From positions 6,052,532 to 6,116,531 of the forward strand of contig JAKJHU010000039.1 in the NCBI GenBank assembly GCA_022316685.1: a stretch of DNA of 64,000 bases, in the 5' to 3' direction. The notes beneath the pieces were generated by a model. It saw only the letters and a list, made by a program, of their open reading frames with translations. It was not told the DNA's origin and made no database searches. The translations under genes were made by a program, and so were the position numbers. Shown here piece after piece: positions 50,401-60,500 of the stretch. Position 1 is the first letter of the stretch, and every line of letters starts with the position of its first letter. The DNA comes from Progne subis subis. Its lineage: Eukaryota; Chordata; Aves; Passeriformes; Hirundinidae.

Positions 50401-53400
50401 CTAGGTTTGAAAGTTCTCTTTTTTCAATGCCACTGTTTAATTTCATTTAAAAGCTAAGCTACTACAGATGGATCAGTTGATTGCTGTGTTTTTCTTTCTG
50501 TGAATTCTGGGTTTGATTATTACAGAATTTACAAGTACAGTAGATTGTATTTTTCAACATTATCTATGGAGCATTGAAGGATGAAATGGTTTGGTGGATG
50601 CTTTCTAGGTTAGTTCCATAAAAGGAAGAAAGAATATATTAAAAGACCTTTTTTATTATTTTTTTAATGTAATACTGTGCCCTGATGTGGGAAGACCAAT
50701 GCTAAAGGAATACGACTGAAATGCAAGTCATGAACAGTGTTCCTGTTATAAGGAGTACGTAGCCCTGTTTTTGATTTGGCTAAGCAGGGCTTCTAGACAC
50801 CTAATTCCTCTTGACGTACAGCAGTAGGCAGTCAGTTAATTCCATCAAAAGCCCCCTGCTTCTAGGTTCTTGGCAAAATACTTTGCCTGATGCTGGCAAT
50901 CTCTTGTCTCTGTGCTTTTTCACCTATTGGAGGCAGGCATGTGAAGTTTTAGTAGCAACAAAATGGCAATTGCTTGGTCAATGGACTGTGGAGCACAGCG
51001 CTGACAAACTTTGCAACATGACCTGTTACCCAAGTCTTAAGTGTTTGCTTCCAGTGAAAATGCCAGGTTGGGAAGAGGTCTGGGAACGGGATACCCACTG
51101 CCGCAGCCTTTTGCTAGAAGTCTTCTATTATGGGTTGTTTTTTTCGTTAGTGAGTGCCTCCAGACTAAATGCCATGCAGATACAGCTGTTTCTGAATCAG
51201 TCTAGCCATGTGTCTTCTGGACTTGGAGTTACCTCACACAAAAAACATGGAGGTGAAATATGATGTAGCAGTGGGTGTTGAACTCACCTGAGAGGCTCTT
51301 TTGGAGGAATTCACACAGTGAAGGCTGCTGCTTGACTTGCTGTTTACTTGCTCTGTGTGGAAATAAAACCACAAATCCCAAAATACAGAGGTTGCTGCAC
51401 AGAAGAAGTCAGAGTGACTAAGGAATTGAGAGAAGGTTCTGAGGCACAGCTTGCATTTTGTGAGCTATACCTGCCTGTAGCTCTAGAAGACTTGAGGGCC
51501 ATAGGGAATAAACTCAGTAAATCAGGGACACGATATGTACAAATTCTAAGTAAACCCTCTCTGCCCGATTATGTTCATACTGCTTCCCTCTAACATACTT
51601 CTTGGAAGTATTGTAAATATCCTCTTACCCTTTTGAATTACAACTCCAGACTTTTGAAAAAGCTAAAAATCAGACTGTGGGTTGAGTTTGCTTTGCGTTG
51701 ATGAAAGGGCAGGCTGCTGCCAGGAAAGATGATGATGCATCGCTTTCTTTCCCTTATGTTGGCACAATTATGTGTGCAGCTGCATAGTAAGAAGGCACTG
51801 AAAATTGCTCTGGGTTTTCCAAAGCTTATTTTGTTTCATTTTCACAACATCCCTTGTATCAAAACACACAGTTTTGGCTGCAAGATCTGGCAATAGAAGA
51901 GAACTGCTGCTAAGATTTATTAAGAATAGCTGCCAAACTGAAGCTTTAGATTATCATTGGTGTGTTACCTACTGTCAACATATTGTTTCTGTGGCCATTC
52001 TGGCTGATTATCCCCTAGGTAGTGCTTAGCTTGTTTTGCTAGCTCAGTGTTTCTTCATGACTTAATGCAGCTGTAGCTAATGTAAGACCTGAATAAGTGT
52101 TTGGCCATTTTGGTGCAAAAGCTGCATTTGGTGTACTGTTCAGTATTTTAAGTGGTTGGATATTCCTGGGTTGGACTTCATGTTCTGGAAGAGACGTTTG
52201 AGAGCTGGTGAAACTGCTAAGGTTACAATCATATACTTAGAACATTCATAGCCTTGGCTGTACATTTAGAGTCTTTTGACATGTGAATTGTGACTAAGAC
52301 AGCCACTTCCTTTATATAAGTAAACAGAAATGTATATTTTCCACAAATATTATTATATACACTCTTGCCTCTCTGGGTTTTTTTTGGAAAAAGAATTTCT
52401 TGTGTTACTAGCAACAGATGTCTGTTTGGAACTGTCAGAAGAAGGAAGTAAGCAAAATGCAGTGCTAAGGGATTTGCTGAAATGTTTTGTCAGTAATTCT
52501 TCCTTTCCTGAAAAGGATATTTCTGTCATTGTGATTCTGACAATAATTTTCATATCTACAGCTTAGGAGTGTGAAGTGGCAAGAAACACTTTTCTGAATC
52601 TGAATGTTTTGGACTTTCTCAAGCTGTGATGATATAGTTCAAGTATGTCAGATACTGCAGCCACAAGGAGTAATGATTCACAGCTTATATTGTCCTAGAT
52701 TTTTATAATTTAAATAAGGTTCTTGTGAACTTTGTAAATTTGATCTAATGAAAATGAATTATGTGCCTATTTGGAAAATTTTACTAGACTGGCTGGCTTA
52801 GTCTGGAAATGACTGAGGTGTAAAGGATATTGTGATGGTTTAACCTCAGCTGGCAACTCAGAAAAGTGAGGCAACTCCTGGGTTGAGTTAAAGACAGTTT
52901 AACAGGGAAAGCAAAAGCCATGCACACAAGCAGAGCTAAACAAGGACTTTACTCACTGCTTCCCATGGGCAGACAGGTGTTCAGCTATTTCCAGGACTGC
53001 AGGGCCCATTATGTGTGACAGTGACTTGAAGGCAGCAGTCTGAATGCCCTCCCAACTCCCATGCACCCCCGGCATTTTCCAGCGTGCCAGTACAAGAAGC
53101 TGAAAAGGCAAGAGTAAGAGCTGCTTGGCAATAATGATGTCATCTCTATGTTATCAACACCATGTTCAGCACAAAGCCAAAACACACCTCCATATTAGCC
53201 ACTGAGAAGAAAATTAACACTACTCCAGCCAAAACCAGAACAGATATCTCTGTAACTTTTTTTTTTTTTTAAGAGTGCTACATAATGGTTTGTAAATTAC
53301 AAATACACTTCATTGTTCTGTAATAAGATGGCCAAGAGATTATTGTCATACTTTAGTTACAGGTAATGTGTGCAGTCCATAAGTGTACTTCAGATTGAAT

Positions 53401-55055
53401 TCAGACTGAATATTCCTTTCAATTCATTAGTTCATTACAGTCAATTATCAGCTTTTCAATAACAGATCTTAAATTTATGAATCCTGTACACCATGAAGAT
53501 GGGCCACCCAGTCCCCCTATATCTTGCTTATCTAGAGCTTGTTCATATCACCAAATAACAAACTTTCAAAAAAGTAGCTTGTGACGCTCCTCTGCCAGTA
53601 CAGACATAAAGATACAAAAAAGCTGTTGAAGCTGTAACTGAAATTGCTGCCTTCTGGATAAGACTGAGAAGGATTTCGTAGGCATAACTGGGAATCTGCT
53701 TTCAAGCCTTTAAATCAGTTAATTACTTAATCTGGATTATAAGAACCTGAAGGGAGCATCAAATTATGATTTACCTTTTGGGGCTGAGGAATTGAATGTA
53801 TTGCTTATTGATCACAAGTCACTTGTAATGCTTTTAACTGAAAAGGTAATTACAAATTCTTAAGGACTTCTGTGGGCTGTTTATAAAAGGCATGCAAATC
53901 ACAGATACATGCTTTTGTGTGTCTGAAGTTTTCTTTATATTTTTCTTTTTTGATTCAAAAAAATTTTTTAGAAGTTGGCAGTTTCTTCCATGTTCATAAC
54001 TGGGCATTCAGACTGCTTTGTTCCTGCATTTTATCTGATTCTTACTGCAGTTACTCTTAACACTGTCAACAGCCCAACATTTTTTTCTTACATAGTGATT
54101 TCAGATTTGGGAACAAATGTAGTACAGGTATTTCATAGTGAATAGCTAGTAGTTTAAAGTGATATGAGCATAAATGAATGCACATATGAATACTGTGTTG
54201 TTTTGGTAGGGGGTTTTTTCTTGCAAAGTGAATTCTGGCTTGTCAATAACATTTGCTTAGTTCACAAAGGTATCAGTTCTCTAAATTCATTCAGGTACCT
54301 GAAAATCAGTCTGTATATTTTGATGGTAGAGTCAGAATGCATTAAATAAGATTAAAAACTGTATTTGGAAAGAAGGCCAGAGCTTGGCTTAGAGTTAAGA
54401 TGAGTTAATGTTCTGATAATCACTTCTGTAGCTCCAGCTGCAATGGCTAAGCTCAATTTGATGGCTAAATCACCTGGCTAAGGATGTAAATCAGTCAGCT
54501 GTCTTTCTTACACTGTCTTTCTCCTCCTTGAAGGAAGCTGTCAGTTCAAATGGCTGCTATAAGCAAGGAGATCCTGAGTGCTATGAATTGTTTAATATTT
54601 GTTGATGAATGCACTATTCAGTGTAACACATGAATACTTATACTTTGGGAATCTCATTCCAGAGGCAGAGCAATGGTCCTGCTATATAAAATATTTTAAA
54701 CTTTGCAACTGTGAATTTCATTGCTGAGAGAGTGCTCTGCAGTGAATAATTTTTGTGGTCAGACTAGACCCTCTAGGAAGAAATATGAAAGAGTATTAGG
54801 TGCTTATTTTTGAATCACAAATTTATTTCCATGACACTATATTCCTACCTTTAAAAAAACTATTAATACAAATATTTTTCCATAAGTTTAAAACCTGTCT
54901 ATTCTTCTTTAATGGTGTCATTGATGTTTAAAAAACATTCTTCTGTCACAAGCATAAAAGAAAGAAGACAAATGTGGTGATATTTTTCTTTATTTTTACA
55001 GGGTAACTTACAGCTTCTGCAGAGCTGCCTGGCAGTGTTAAATGGTGACACATAA
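27174..55055 (+). CDS. SNX6: Sorting nexin-6 (PX-BAR, retromer/ESCPE-1 subunit), complete, 14 coding exons
   Basis: Fourteen GT/AG-bounded segments join in frame to 1221 nt, or 406 residues plus stop, equal to human SNX6. The protein is a SNX-BAR membrane-tubulating subunit that pairs with SNX1 or SNX2 on endosomes for retrieval of cargo to the trans-Golgi, and it contacts dynactin p150Glued (family knowledge). The N-terminus [18 protein letters not shown] leads to a PX domain at about 26-170, containing the proline-rich [10 protein letters not shown] (92-101) and the [20 protein letters not shown] insertion typical of SNX5/6. A linker amphipathic helix [18 protein letters not shown] (180-197) precedes the BAR domain (about 203-406), which ends LAVLNGDT. 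Residues 228-229, written NV in SHKNVADDYNR, differ from the SA I recall in human. Start choice: two tandem ATG codons form exon 1, as in mammals. No frameshift or stop is seen. The gene lies in tandem with EAPP. Confidence 0.97.
27340..27387 (+). CDS. SNX6: SNX6 coding exon 2 (residues 3-18)
   Basis: Acceptor CCAAGCAG, donor consensus GTAAGT at 27388. Encodes [16 protein letters not shown]. Confidence 0.95.
30991..31019. repeat. SNX6: Poly(A) tract with single G interruption
   Basis: A17, G, then A11, preceded by six G residues; located in SNX6 intron 2. Confidence 0.85.
32258..32312. repeat. SNX6: Poly(T)47-poly(C)8 tract
   Basis: An uninterrupted run of about 47 T followed by 8 C in SNX6 intron 2. 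It is the longest pure homopolymer in the window. Confidence 0.9.
33012..33116 (+). CDS. SNX6: SNX6 coding exon 3 (residues 19-53)
   Basis: Acceptor CTTTCTTTAG, donor GTAAAA. Encodes [20 protein letters not shown] through KFTVHTK, the start of the PX domain. Confidence 0.96.
33691..34690 (-). mobile_element. CR1 LINE, about 1 kb, minus orientation, in SNX6 intron 3
   Basis: It begins AGAATCATAGAATCACTTAG, the complement of the CR1 3' tail. It continues through CAACCCTTTTGGTGAAGAAA and CCTCCTGTCCTGTCACCTGT, then AGCCACTCCTCATCAGATTTG and TTGCCCTTCTCTGGACACAC, in the expected reverse-complement order. Recognition holds to about 34595, with a weaker CR1-like part (GACACTCCACAACCTCTTAC) to about 34690. 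It is the longest transposable element seen. It lies opposite to SNX6 transcription between exons 3 and 4 and has no intact ORF2. Confidence 0.92.
34868..34978 (+). CDS. SNX6: SNX6 coding exon 4 (residues 54-90)
   Basis: Acceptor ATCCTTCTAG, donor GTAAGT. Encodes [20 protein letters not shown] and [16 protein letters not shown], core of the PX fold. Confidence 0.96.
35838..35864. repeat. SNX6: Poly(T) tract in SNX6 intron 4
   Basis: Run of 27 T, not followed by an exon. Confidence 0.9.
36548..36669 (+). CDS. SNX6: SNX6 coding exon 5 (residues 91-131, ends in Ala codon)
   Basis: Acceptor CAATTCCAG, donor GTATGT. Encodes [20 protein letters not shown] and the acidic/lysine-rich insertion ending KQELEA. 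Confidence 0.96.
38635..38758 (+). CDS. SNX6: SNX6 coding exon 6 (residues 131-172)
   Basis: Acceptor TTGTTTTTAG, donor GTGAGT. Encodes [20 protein letters not shown] through HVFLEYNQD, the end of the PX domain. Confidence 0.96.
39074..39137. repeat. SNX6: T-rich pyrimidine tract in SNX6 intron 6
   Basis: About 64 nt of nearly pure T with a few C residues, followed six bases later by CAGGG. It resembles an oversized splice acceptor; see findings. Confidence 0.85.
40034..40129 (+). CDS. SNX6: SNX6 coding exon 7 (residues 173-204)
   Basis: Acceptor GTTTTTCAG, donor GTGATT. Encodes [20 protein letters not shown] then [12 protein letters not shown], including the amphipathic helix before the BAR domain. 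Confidence 0.96.
40391..40425. repeat. SNX6: (GTTT)n simple repeat in SNX6 intron 7
   Basis: GTTT units grading into poly(T), ending in TTTTCAGG, another acceptor-like end. Confidence 0.8.
41371..41476 (+). CDS. SNX6: SNX6 coding exon 8 (residues 205-240)
   Basis: Acceptor TTTTTGGTAG, donor GTGAGT. Encodes [20 protein letters not shown] then [15 protein letters not shown], the start of BAR helix 1. Confidence 0.95.
41768..41806. repeat. SNX6: T/G-rich low-complexity tract in SNX6 intron 8
   Basis: T11, G4, then T24. No exon follows. Confidence 0.85.
43965..44040 (+). CDS. SNX6: SNX6 coding exon 9 (BAR domain)
   Basis: Acceptor TTGTTTTTCTAG, donor GTAAGA. Encodes [20 protein letters not shown] then STDICK. 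The split Asn codon at the exon 8/9 junction reads AAT. Confidence 0.95.
45290..45329 (+). CDS. SNX6: SNX6 coding exon 10 (40 bp)
   Basis: Acceptor TTTGCACAG, donor GTATGT. Encodes [13 protein letters not shown], the shortest internal exon of the gene apart from the two at the start. Confidence 0.94.
46457..46543 (+). CDS. SNX6: SNX6 coding exon 11 (residues 279-307)
   Basis: Acceptor GTTTTTCCAG, donor GTGAAT. Encodes [20 protein letters not shown] then YLRESQAAK in the BAR domain. Confidence 0.96.
47444..47471. repeat. SNX6: Poly(T)28 adjoining the exon 12 acceptor
   Basis: A run of 28 T lies just before AAATAG, so it serves as the polypyrimidine tract of SNX6 exon 12. Confidence 0.9.
47478..47637 (+). 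CDS. SNX6: SNX6 coding exon 12 (BAR domain)
   Basis: Acceptor TTTAAATAG, donor GTATTT. Encodes [20 protein letters not shown] through [11 protein letters not shown]. Confidence 0.96.
48664..48749 (+). CDS. SNX6: SNX6 coding exon 13 (BAR domain)
   Basis: Acceptor TTTTCTATAG, donor GTAACT. Encodes [20 protein letters not shown] then AELELKHAK. Confidence 0.96.
48750..55001 (+). other. SNX6: SNX6 intron 13
   Basis: At 6.25 kb this is the longest SNX6 intron. It hosts a solo LTR at 52831-53242. Reading frames at 50811-51263 and 51348-51593 have no recognisable domain and no conserved splice context. Confidence 0.85.
52831..53242 (-). mobile_element. Solo LTR of an avian endogenous retrovirus, minus orientation, in SNX6 intron 13
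   Basis: On the + strand it runs from TGTGATGGTTTAACCTCAGC to CCAAAACCAGAACA. Its reverse complement therefore begins TGTTCTGGTTTTGGCTGGAG and ends AGGTTAAACCATCACA, the terminal pattern of the same broad avian LTR group as the intergenic copy. A perfect 5-bp target duplication GATAT flanks it (52826-52830 and 53243-53247). The middle differs from the copy at 19768, so it belongs to another subfamily. No retroviral genes are present, so it is a solo LTR. Confidence 0.92.
55002..55055 (+). CDS. SNX6: SNX6 coding exon 14 (residues 390-406, stop)
   Basis: Acceptor ATTTTTACAG. Encodes [17 protein letters not shown] and ends with TAA. Confidence 0.96.
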   Translation, partial: GNLQLLQSCLAVLNGDT

Positions 55056-56075
55056 GCAACGTTCCGTCCTCCCACTAACAAGGGCTGCCCTCCTCTGGAT
55101 TTTGTTTTCATGACTTTAAAAAGGCATTTACAGTTCCCTGGAGAAAACTTTTGACAAAGTGCACATAAGCAAGCTTCTTCTTTCGAAAGAATTAAACACC
55201 TGAAAGTAGCTCCAGATTATATGAGCCGCATACTTGTTATACATACATATTCATGTTTATTTAATCATTATACGCTTTCATTGTTCAGAAACCAAATGCT
55301 CGGGTTTTGTGAAAATAGCCAATATAATAATGTTCATGTTATGAATACTATGATACGGCTGCAATCTTATTTACCTTTGTAAGTAATTTCTGAAGATTAC
55401 CATTTGAAGCACATTGTTCAAATGGCCTAAGTATTACCATTAGATATTTGAATATTGTTACTATAATGGCATTGTATACACTGTCTTAGGTTTTTTTTTT
55501 TTTTTTTCATGTACTTATATCAAAAAACTTATCTTTTTTTCAATTGTGAACATTTCTTAGAAATTTTGGAGAATTTTGTGTAACCTTTATAACTATGATT
55601 TAAAAAGAAAAGCAGATGCATTAGTATGTTTGCCTTAACTTGTAGACTAATCCAATTATTGTAAAATAAACCATGAAATCAGTGATTTTTCTAAAATGAT
55701 GCAGACACTATCATCTATAAGCTTAGTATTTTCTAGTAAATTAGATTTTTTTTTTCCCCTATTCATTTCATCATGTAAAAAACATTGACTAAGTATTGGA
55801 TTGGTCAGATACTACTTGCCCAGTACTTTTTGACTTGCATTCTCAGGTTTTATCTGTTTGTCTGTGACTTTCCTATCCAGCATACTTAAATTATTTTGAG
55901 CTTGGTGGCTGACTGCAATTTCTTTGGCAAAAATACGTTTGAGAGAACTTCCGGGGTTTCTTCCAAGAAAGGGGAAATAAAGTAGCAGAAGGGGGTTCAG
56001 AAGGTGCATAAAATATCAGTGAAAAGTAGTACTGCCCCACTGTGATACAAATAAAATGTTTTGCTTCAGGGCAAA
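55056..56075 (+). other. SNX6: SNX6 3' untranslated region
   Basis: AT-rich sequence after the stop with AATAAA hexamers at 55665, 55976 and 56050. The end is placed just after the last of these. A shorter form ending near 55690 is also possible. Confidence 0.6.
55665..55670 (+). promoter_or_regulatory. SNX6: Candidate SNX6 poly(A) signal
   Basis: AATAAA about 610 bp after the stop codon. Alternatives are at 55976 and 56050. Confidence 0.45.
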
Positions 56076-56920
56076 AGTGAAGGTAACCCCTATAAAGGAA
56101 TCTGTGAAAAGAATCTCATTCTGCTAACTGGACGTAAGACTTAGAGATATAACTCCAGTATTGTTAGTTGTATTGATTGGTCTCCCTTCCTTGAACTATG
56201 ACCCTTTCCCAGGAGGTGCTGCTATGTTGTGTAATTTCATGATGTCATAAAATTAGGCTTGATGAAGAGATGAACTGCTCTTCACAGTGGGCTTGCTGCT
56301 TTATAAGCAATATATATGCTGTTTGTAGGCTTTCAGTGGAGCAGTGAAGTTTGGGTGAACGGTACGGTTGCAAATGGGGATCAGTGTAAGTCAGTGTCTG
56401 TGATTACAGACGCCTTGTACTGCCGCACGGAGGTGTGTGGTTTGTTTTTCTCAGTGTGAATTGCACAGTGTAGTGTACTTACCCTGCTGCCTTGCACATC
56501 AAAACATTGCAAAGGCAGAGAAGTTTGCATTGTGCTTTGATTCATGTACTCATCACCTCAGGCTTCGATGACCAGAGCCCAGTGGGTCTTGGCAACTTAC
56601 CTAGTACAGAGTATTCCCAGCGATGCCTACTACACTAATACTGTGCTCTTCATCTTCTAGATATAACAGGTATAATTCCTAAGGAACTCATCTATAAATA
56701 GACTACAAGGGGCAACGACGACAATGTATATATAGTTAACAACATTGTAAATATTTTAAGTAGGATGTGGGAAGTTTTTAGATTAGCCCTCGCTGTTGAG
56801 TGTTACTAGCTCATTAAATTTTTTCCAAGCCTCTTGGTATTGGGTGTGTCTCTTAAAGCTTTAACTCTGGTTCGGTAATTCTGGAAAAAAAGTGCTTAAA
56901 ACGTGACCCGACGACTTGCA
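56076..56920. other. SNX6-EAPP intergenic spacer
   Basis: About 850 bp of AT-rich DNA between the presumed SNX6 3' end and the EAPP CpG island. No gene or repeat is recognised. Confidence 0.6.
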
Positions 56921-56929
56921 ACTCCAAGG

Positions 56930-57500
56930 AGAAAAGGGAAAAGACTTGCCTGCCCACTCCTAGCTGCGGAGCAGCCCTGGAGCCGCCGGGGCCCCGCTCC
57001 GGCCCGGGCCTTGGCGGCGGGCGCGGCTTTCCCCGGCGGGGCGGGGACAGGAGCGCGGCCGGGCCGGGCGGGGCTCGGCCGCCGGAAGCGGCCGGGGAGG
57101 CCGGAAGGGGCCGGGCCGGAGCGGGCCTGGCTGCGGCGCCGCCATGAGCCGCCTTCGGGAGGAAGATGATCCGTACGTGGTGGAGGAGCCCAGCGACGAG
57201 GAGCGAGCGCTCAGCAGGTGCTTGGAGCTGCCGGCCGGGGGTGGGCTCGGGCCCCGGTCCCCGCCTGCCGTGTGCTGGCCCGGGCGCGCAGCGACGCCGG
57301 CGGTGCCAAGCCGTGAGAGCCGTGGCCCTCGCCCGGCGCTGGGTGGGGAGCCCGGGCTGCCCGCGGAGTGCAGGAGGATCGGCTTCACATCAGCCGCGGC
57401 GATTTCCTTGAAACCGGCCTTTTTATATTTCTGACCTCACAGCTCCCTGCGCGGAGCGAAAGCTGCAGGGGCATTGTGGCAGGCCGCACGCACTCGGCTG
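56930..57500. promoter_or_regulatory. EAPP: CpG island and promoter of EAPP with twin ETS-type motifs
   Basis: A short CpG island around the EAPP ATG at 57144. Two CCGGAAG motifs (57082-57088 and 57101-57107) sit 19 bp apart, 37-62 bp upstream of the ATG, with a GGGGCGGGG GC box just upstream near 57040. This is the arrangement of TATA-less housekeeping promoters driven by ETS/GABP and Sp factors (inference from motif). Confidence 0.75.
57144..57217 (+). CDS. EAPP: EAPP coding exon 1 (residues 1-25)
   Basis: ATG in the context GCCGCCATGA, close to the Kozak optimum; donor GTGCTT. It ends after two bases of a Ser codon. Confidence 0.94.
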
Positions 57501-60500
57501 AAGCTCCTTTGCGTTTAAACCAGTGTTTTAATACCTCATAGCTAATAAAGTGGTTTAATATGTACATTGCCCATAAACATAGGAGTAGGTGCTTTCCAGT
57601 GCACCCACGCAATTCAGATGTTCGTTCTCCAAATGACTATGTCCACATTTTAGCGTATTGGTAATAATTAGGTGTGTACCACTTAAATGTTTGTAGCTCA
57701 GAGGATGAGGTGGATGTGCTCCTACATGGCACTCCTGACCAGAAGCGGAAGCTGATACGGGAGTGCCTGACTGGTGAGAGCGAGTCTTCCAGCGATGATG
57801 AATTCCAAAAGGAGATGGAAGCAGAACTGAACACCACCATGAAGACTATGGAAGGCAAATGGACATCACCCGAAATGGGTAAATCACGCTTAACACCTGC
57901 TTGCGTATGAAATCATGAATTATGTTTTAGTGGCCAGATCATCTTTAGGTTTCGGTTGTCTGTTTAAGAATATGTCGTAATATTTACATCACCATGTCCT
58001 TAAACACAGAATGGGAATTTTGGTGCAGAGTGGCTGTGACTTCTTGGCAGTTCATGTAGGTCTTTTTTGAAGTTCCCTGGCCCTGAAATTTTGGGGGACT
58101 TTTTTTAGTGAACTTAATCAAAGTTTGTGAAACAATGTGCCACAACTGTATTTCTTTCACATCACTAAGGATGTCTTGTGTGTATTATGTAGGGCAGAGA
58201 CAGGCATATTTGATGGTGTCCTCTGTGTCTAAAGGGAGTGTTGGGAGAAACTTTCCTTCAAATGATATCTGAGGGTCATCTTCTCAGGAGAGGGAATAGC
58301 TGTGCTCTGAGAATGAAGTAACACAAGTGATGTGAATAATAAGGGGGTGGCAATAAACTGGGAGAGCTGCTACTTAACACACCCAGGTGGAACAAAACAG
58401 TCTGGACAGAGTAACTTGAAAGTAAAGGTTTCTTCTGGGCTATATACTGGCTGTCTTTTTAATGGGGTGTTATTACCACTTCTGATTTCACCTGTAGGTA
58501 CTTCATCAAGTACTGGGCTGACTGGATCTTCCAGCACTTCAAGATACTATGATGACATTTACTTTGATTCTGATTCAGAGGATGAAGATAAAAAAGGTAA
58601 ATGACAGAGGCAAGAGGAGGGCATCTTTGCAGTACCACTCACTCTCTCAGATCCTGTAAAATCCTCTTGGGATTGTCTAGAGGCTGTTTTTGAAGGCAGC
58701 ATTTTTGAGGGGAATTACCAGCCTGTATCATCTCAGTGTAGTGCCTGCAATTTTATGATGTATCCCAATGTAATGGTTTGGGGTCATACACTTGGAGGAG
58801 AGATGAACCAGGTATTTAAGTTTCAGTTTAGATTTATTGCAAGGATGGAAAATGAAAATTGGAAATTCTATATTTTTATAATTTGTGTCTAATGGATGTA
58901 ACATGTTCTTGCACAAATTTTTCCAGATACACAGGATGTCCGGAAAAACAGAAAACATCAGCAACGTCGGATTCTCTCCAACGATGAACTACTGTATGAC
59001 CCAGAAGAAGACAATAGAGACCAAGAGTGGGTTGATTCACAGAGGAGGGGGTAAGCAACCATAAATATTTGAATTGTAAGGTGCTTAACATCAACTGAAA
59101 ATTTTAAATTAAAATGGTTAATGTAGAGAAAAGGCAAACGCTGTCAAATCCATGCAATGAAACTATTTTTATACATAAACTTAAAGCATAAGAAACTTAA
59201 AAGCCTGTAAAAGGTTTTAAGTGTATGTAATAGAAGTTGAGTCTTCAAAACTACACAAAACTTTAAATTTTTTAAAATCAAGATTTCCAAATTCTGTAAC
59301 TCAGTTTTGTCTGTAGATCTCATCTAAACAACCATGTTGCGAATTAAAATGTTGCAAGATTATTTAACTGCTGATCAATGTTTGTTCCTGATAAATACTG
59401 TATTTCTAATTTTGGAAAACTTTGAATTTAGTAAGCCATAAAATGTTCAGAGGAAACAGGAACAATACAAGGCTACTTTAATGGAGATTTTTTGAAGGTT
59501 GAAGTAGAAAAATGGTTGGTGAAGCAGAAGTAAAATTTTCCACTTAAATCTGTTGAATAAGATAACGAATGTTGCCTGCAGAGATCGCACTTGAGATACC
59601 TGCTTTGTCAGAGGAGAGGCTTATTAGGCACAAATTCTCCTGCTGGATGTATTTATCTCACCAATTGAAAAAACTCTGTAAATCAAAAGATACTGGTATG
59701 TGTTTTCCCCCTCACCTTCTCATTTACGCTGAGTTAATGCAAAAGGTGTCCAGAAAGAGCCAAGTATTAATTGGTGTATTTTAATGCAAGGAAAGATTTG
59801 ACATTGAATTGATAAGACCAACAGTAAGGGCATGTAATTTCACATTTTGTCTCTGCTTCCTCCCCACTCGAATTGGTAGGTACCGTAACCAGAGAAGAGC
59901 ACCACAGCAGCGGCAAGCAAAACCTGCAGCTGTTCCAAATAGTGATGCTGTTCTGAACTGCCCTGCTTGCATGACAACATTGTGCCTGGACTGCCAGAGG
60001 TAACAACAGTGAACAATAAGGGGTCTTCTTGTAATTTCATTTTTTTTTTTGGTCAGTAGTATTGTTTTTCTCCTGTCTTGCAAGGTGGCCCTAATAAAGA
60101 GAAGGCAGGTAAATGTCAGTCAGATTTAGGGTTACATGCTGGTTTGTAAGAATGACAATCAGTTCAACCTGCATTGTGGAGATGTGGAATAGGGTAGAAC
60201 ATTAGCATAGTGGAGAAGGTAAATTTAAAAATAAAATAATAAACGTGGAGACTCAACAGGTATTTCAGGCTGATTTGGGATTTTAGAGATACCTGTCTAT
60301 ATATATTTTAGTTTGATGTTTAGAGGCATAAAACTATTCCAGGTTATTTTTGTCTAAAAATGCCTTGTTAAAGGAGGATTAAGCAAAGTAAAGATAGTAT
60401 GTTCTTCATTGGTTTGAGTCTTAGCAGTTATGGTTTTGAGTGTAGTTCCATTTAAAAGTGCCAGGAAGGTATTTAGGTGAGAATCCACAGGGTGTTTTGT

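Noticed and set aside
50811..51263. 150-codon plus-strand frame in SNX6 intron 13
   Set aside because: No recognised domain and no flanking sites placing it in frame with exons 13 and 14, which already join perfectly.
56960..57388. 142-codon minus-strand frame over EAPP exon 1
   Set aside because: GC-rich shadow frame without domain or homology. EAPP exon 1 on the + strand explains the region.
58766..58860. TGTAATGGTTTGGGGTCATA, resembling an LTR end, in EAPP intron 3
   Set aside because: Similarity to the LTR terminus covers only about 15 bp and no other LTR block follows, so it is not called.
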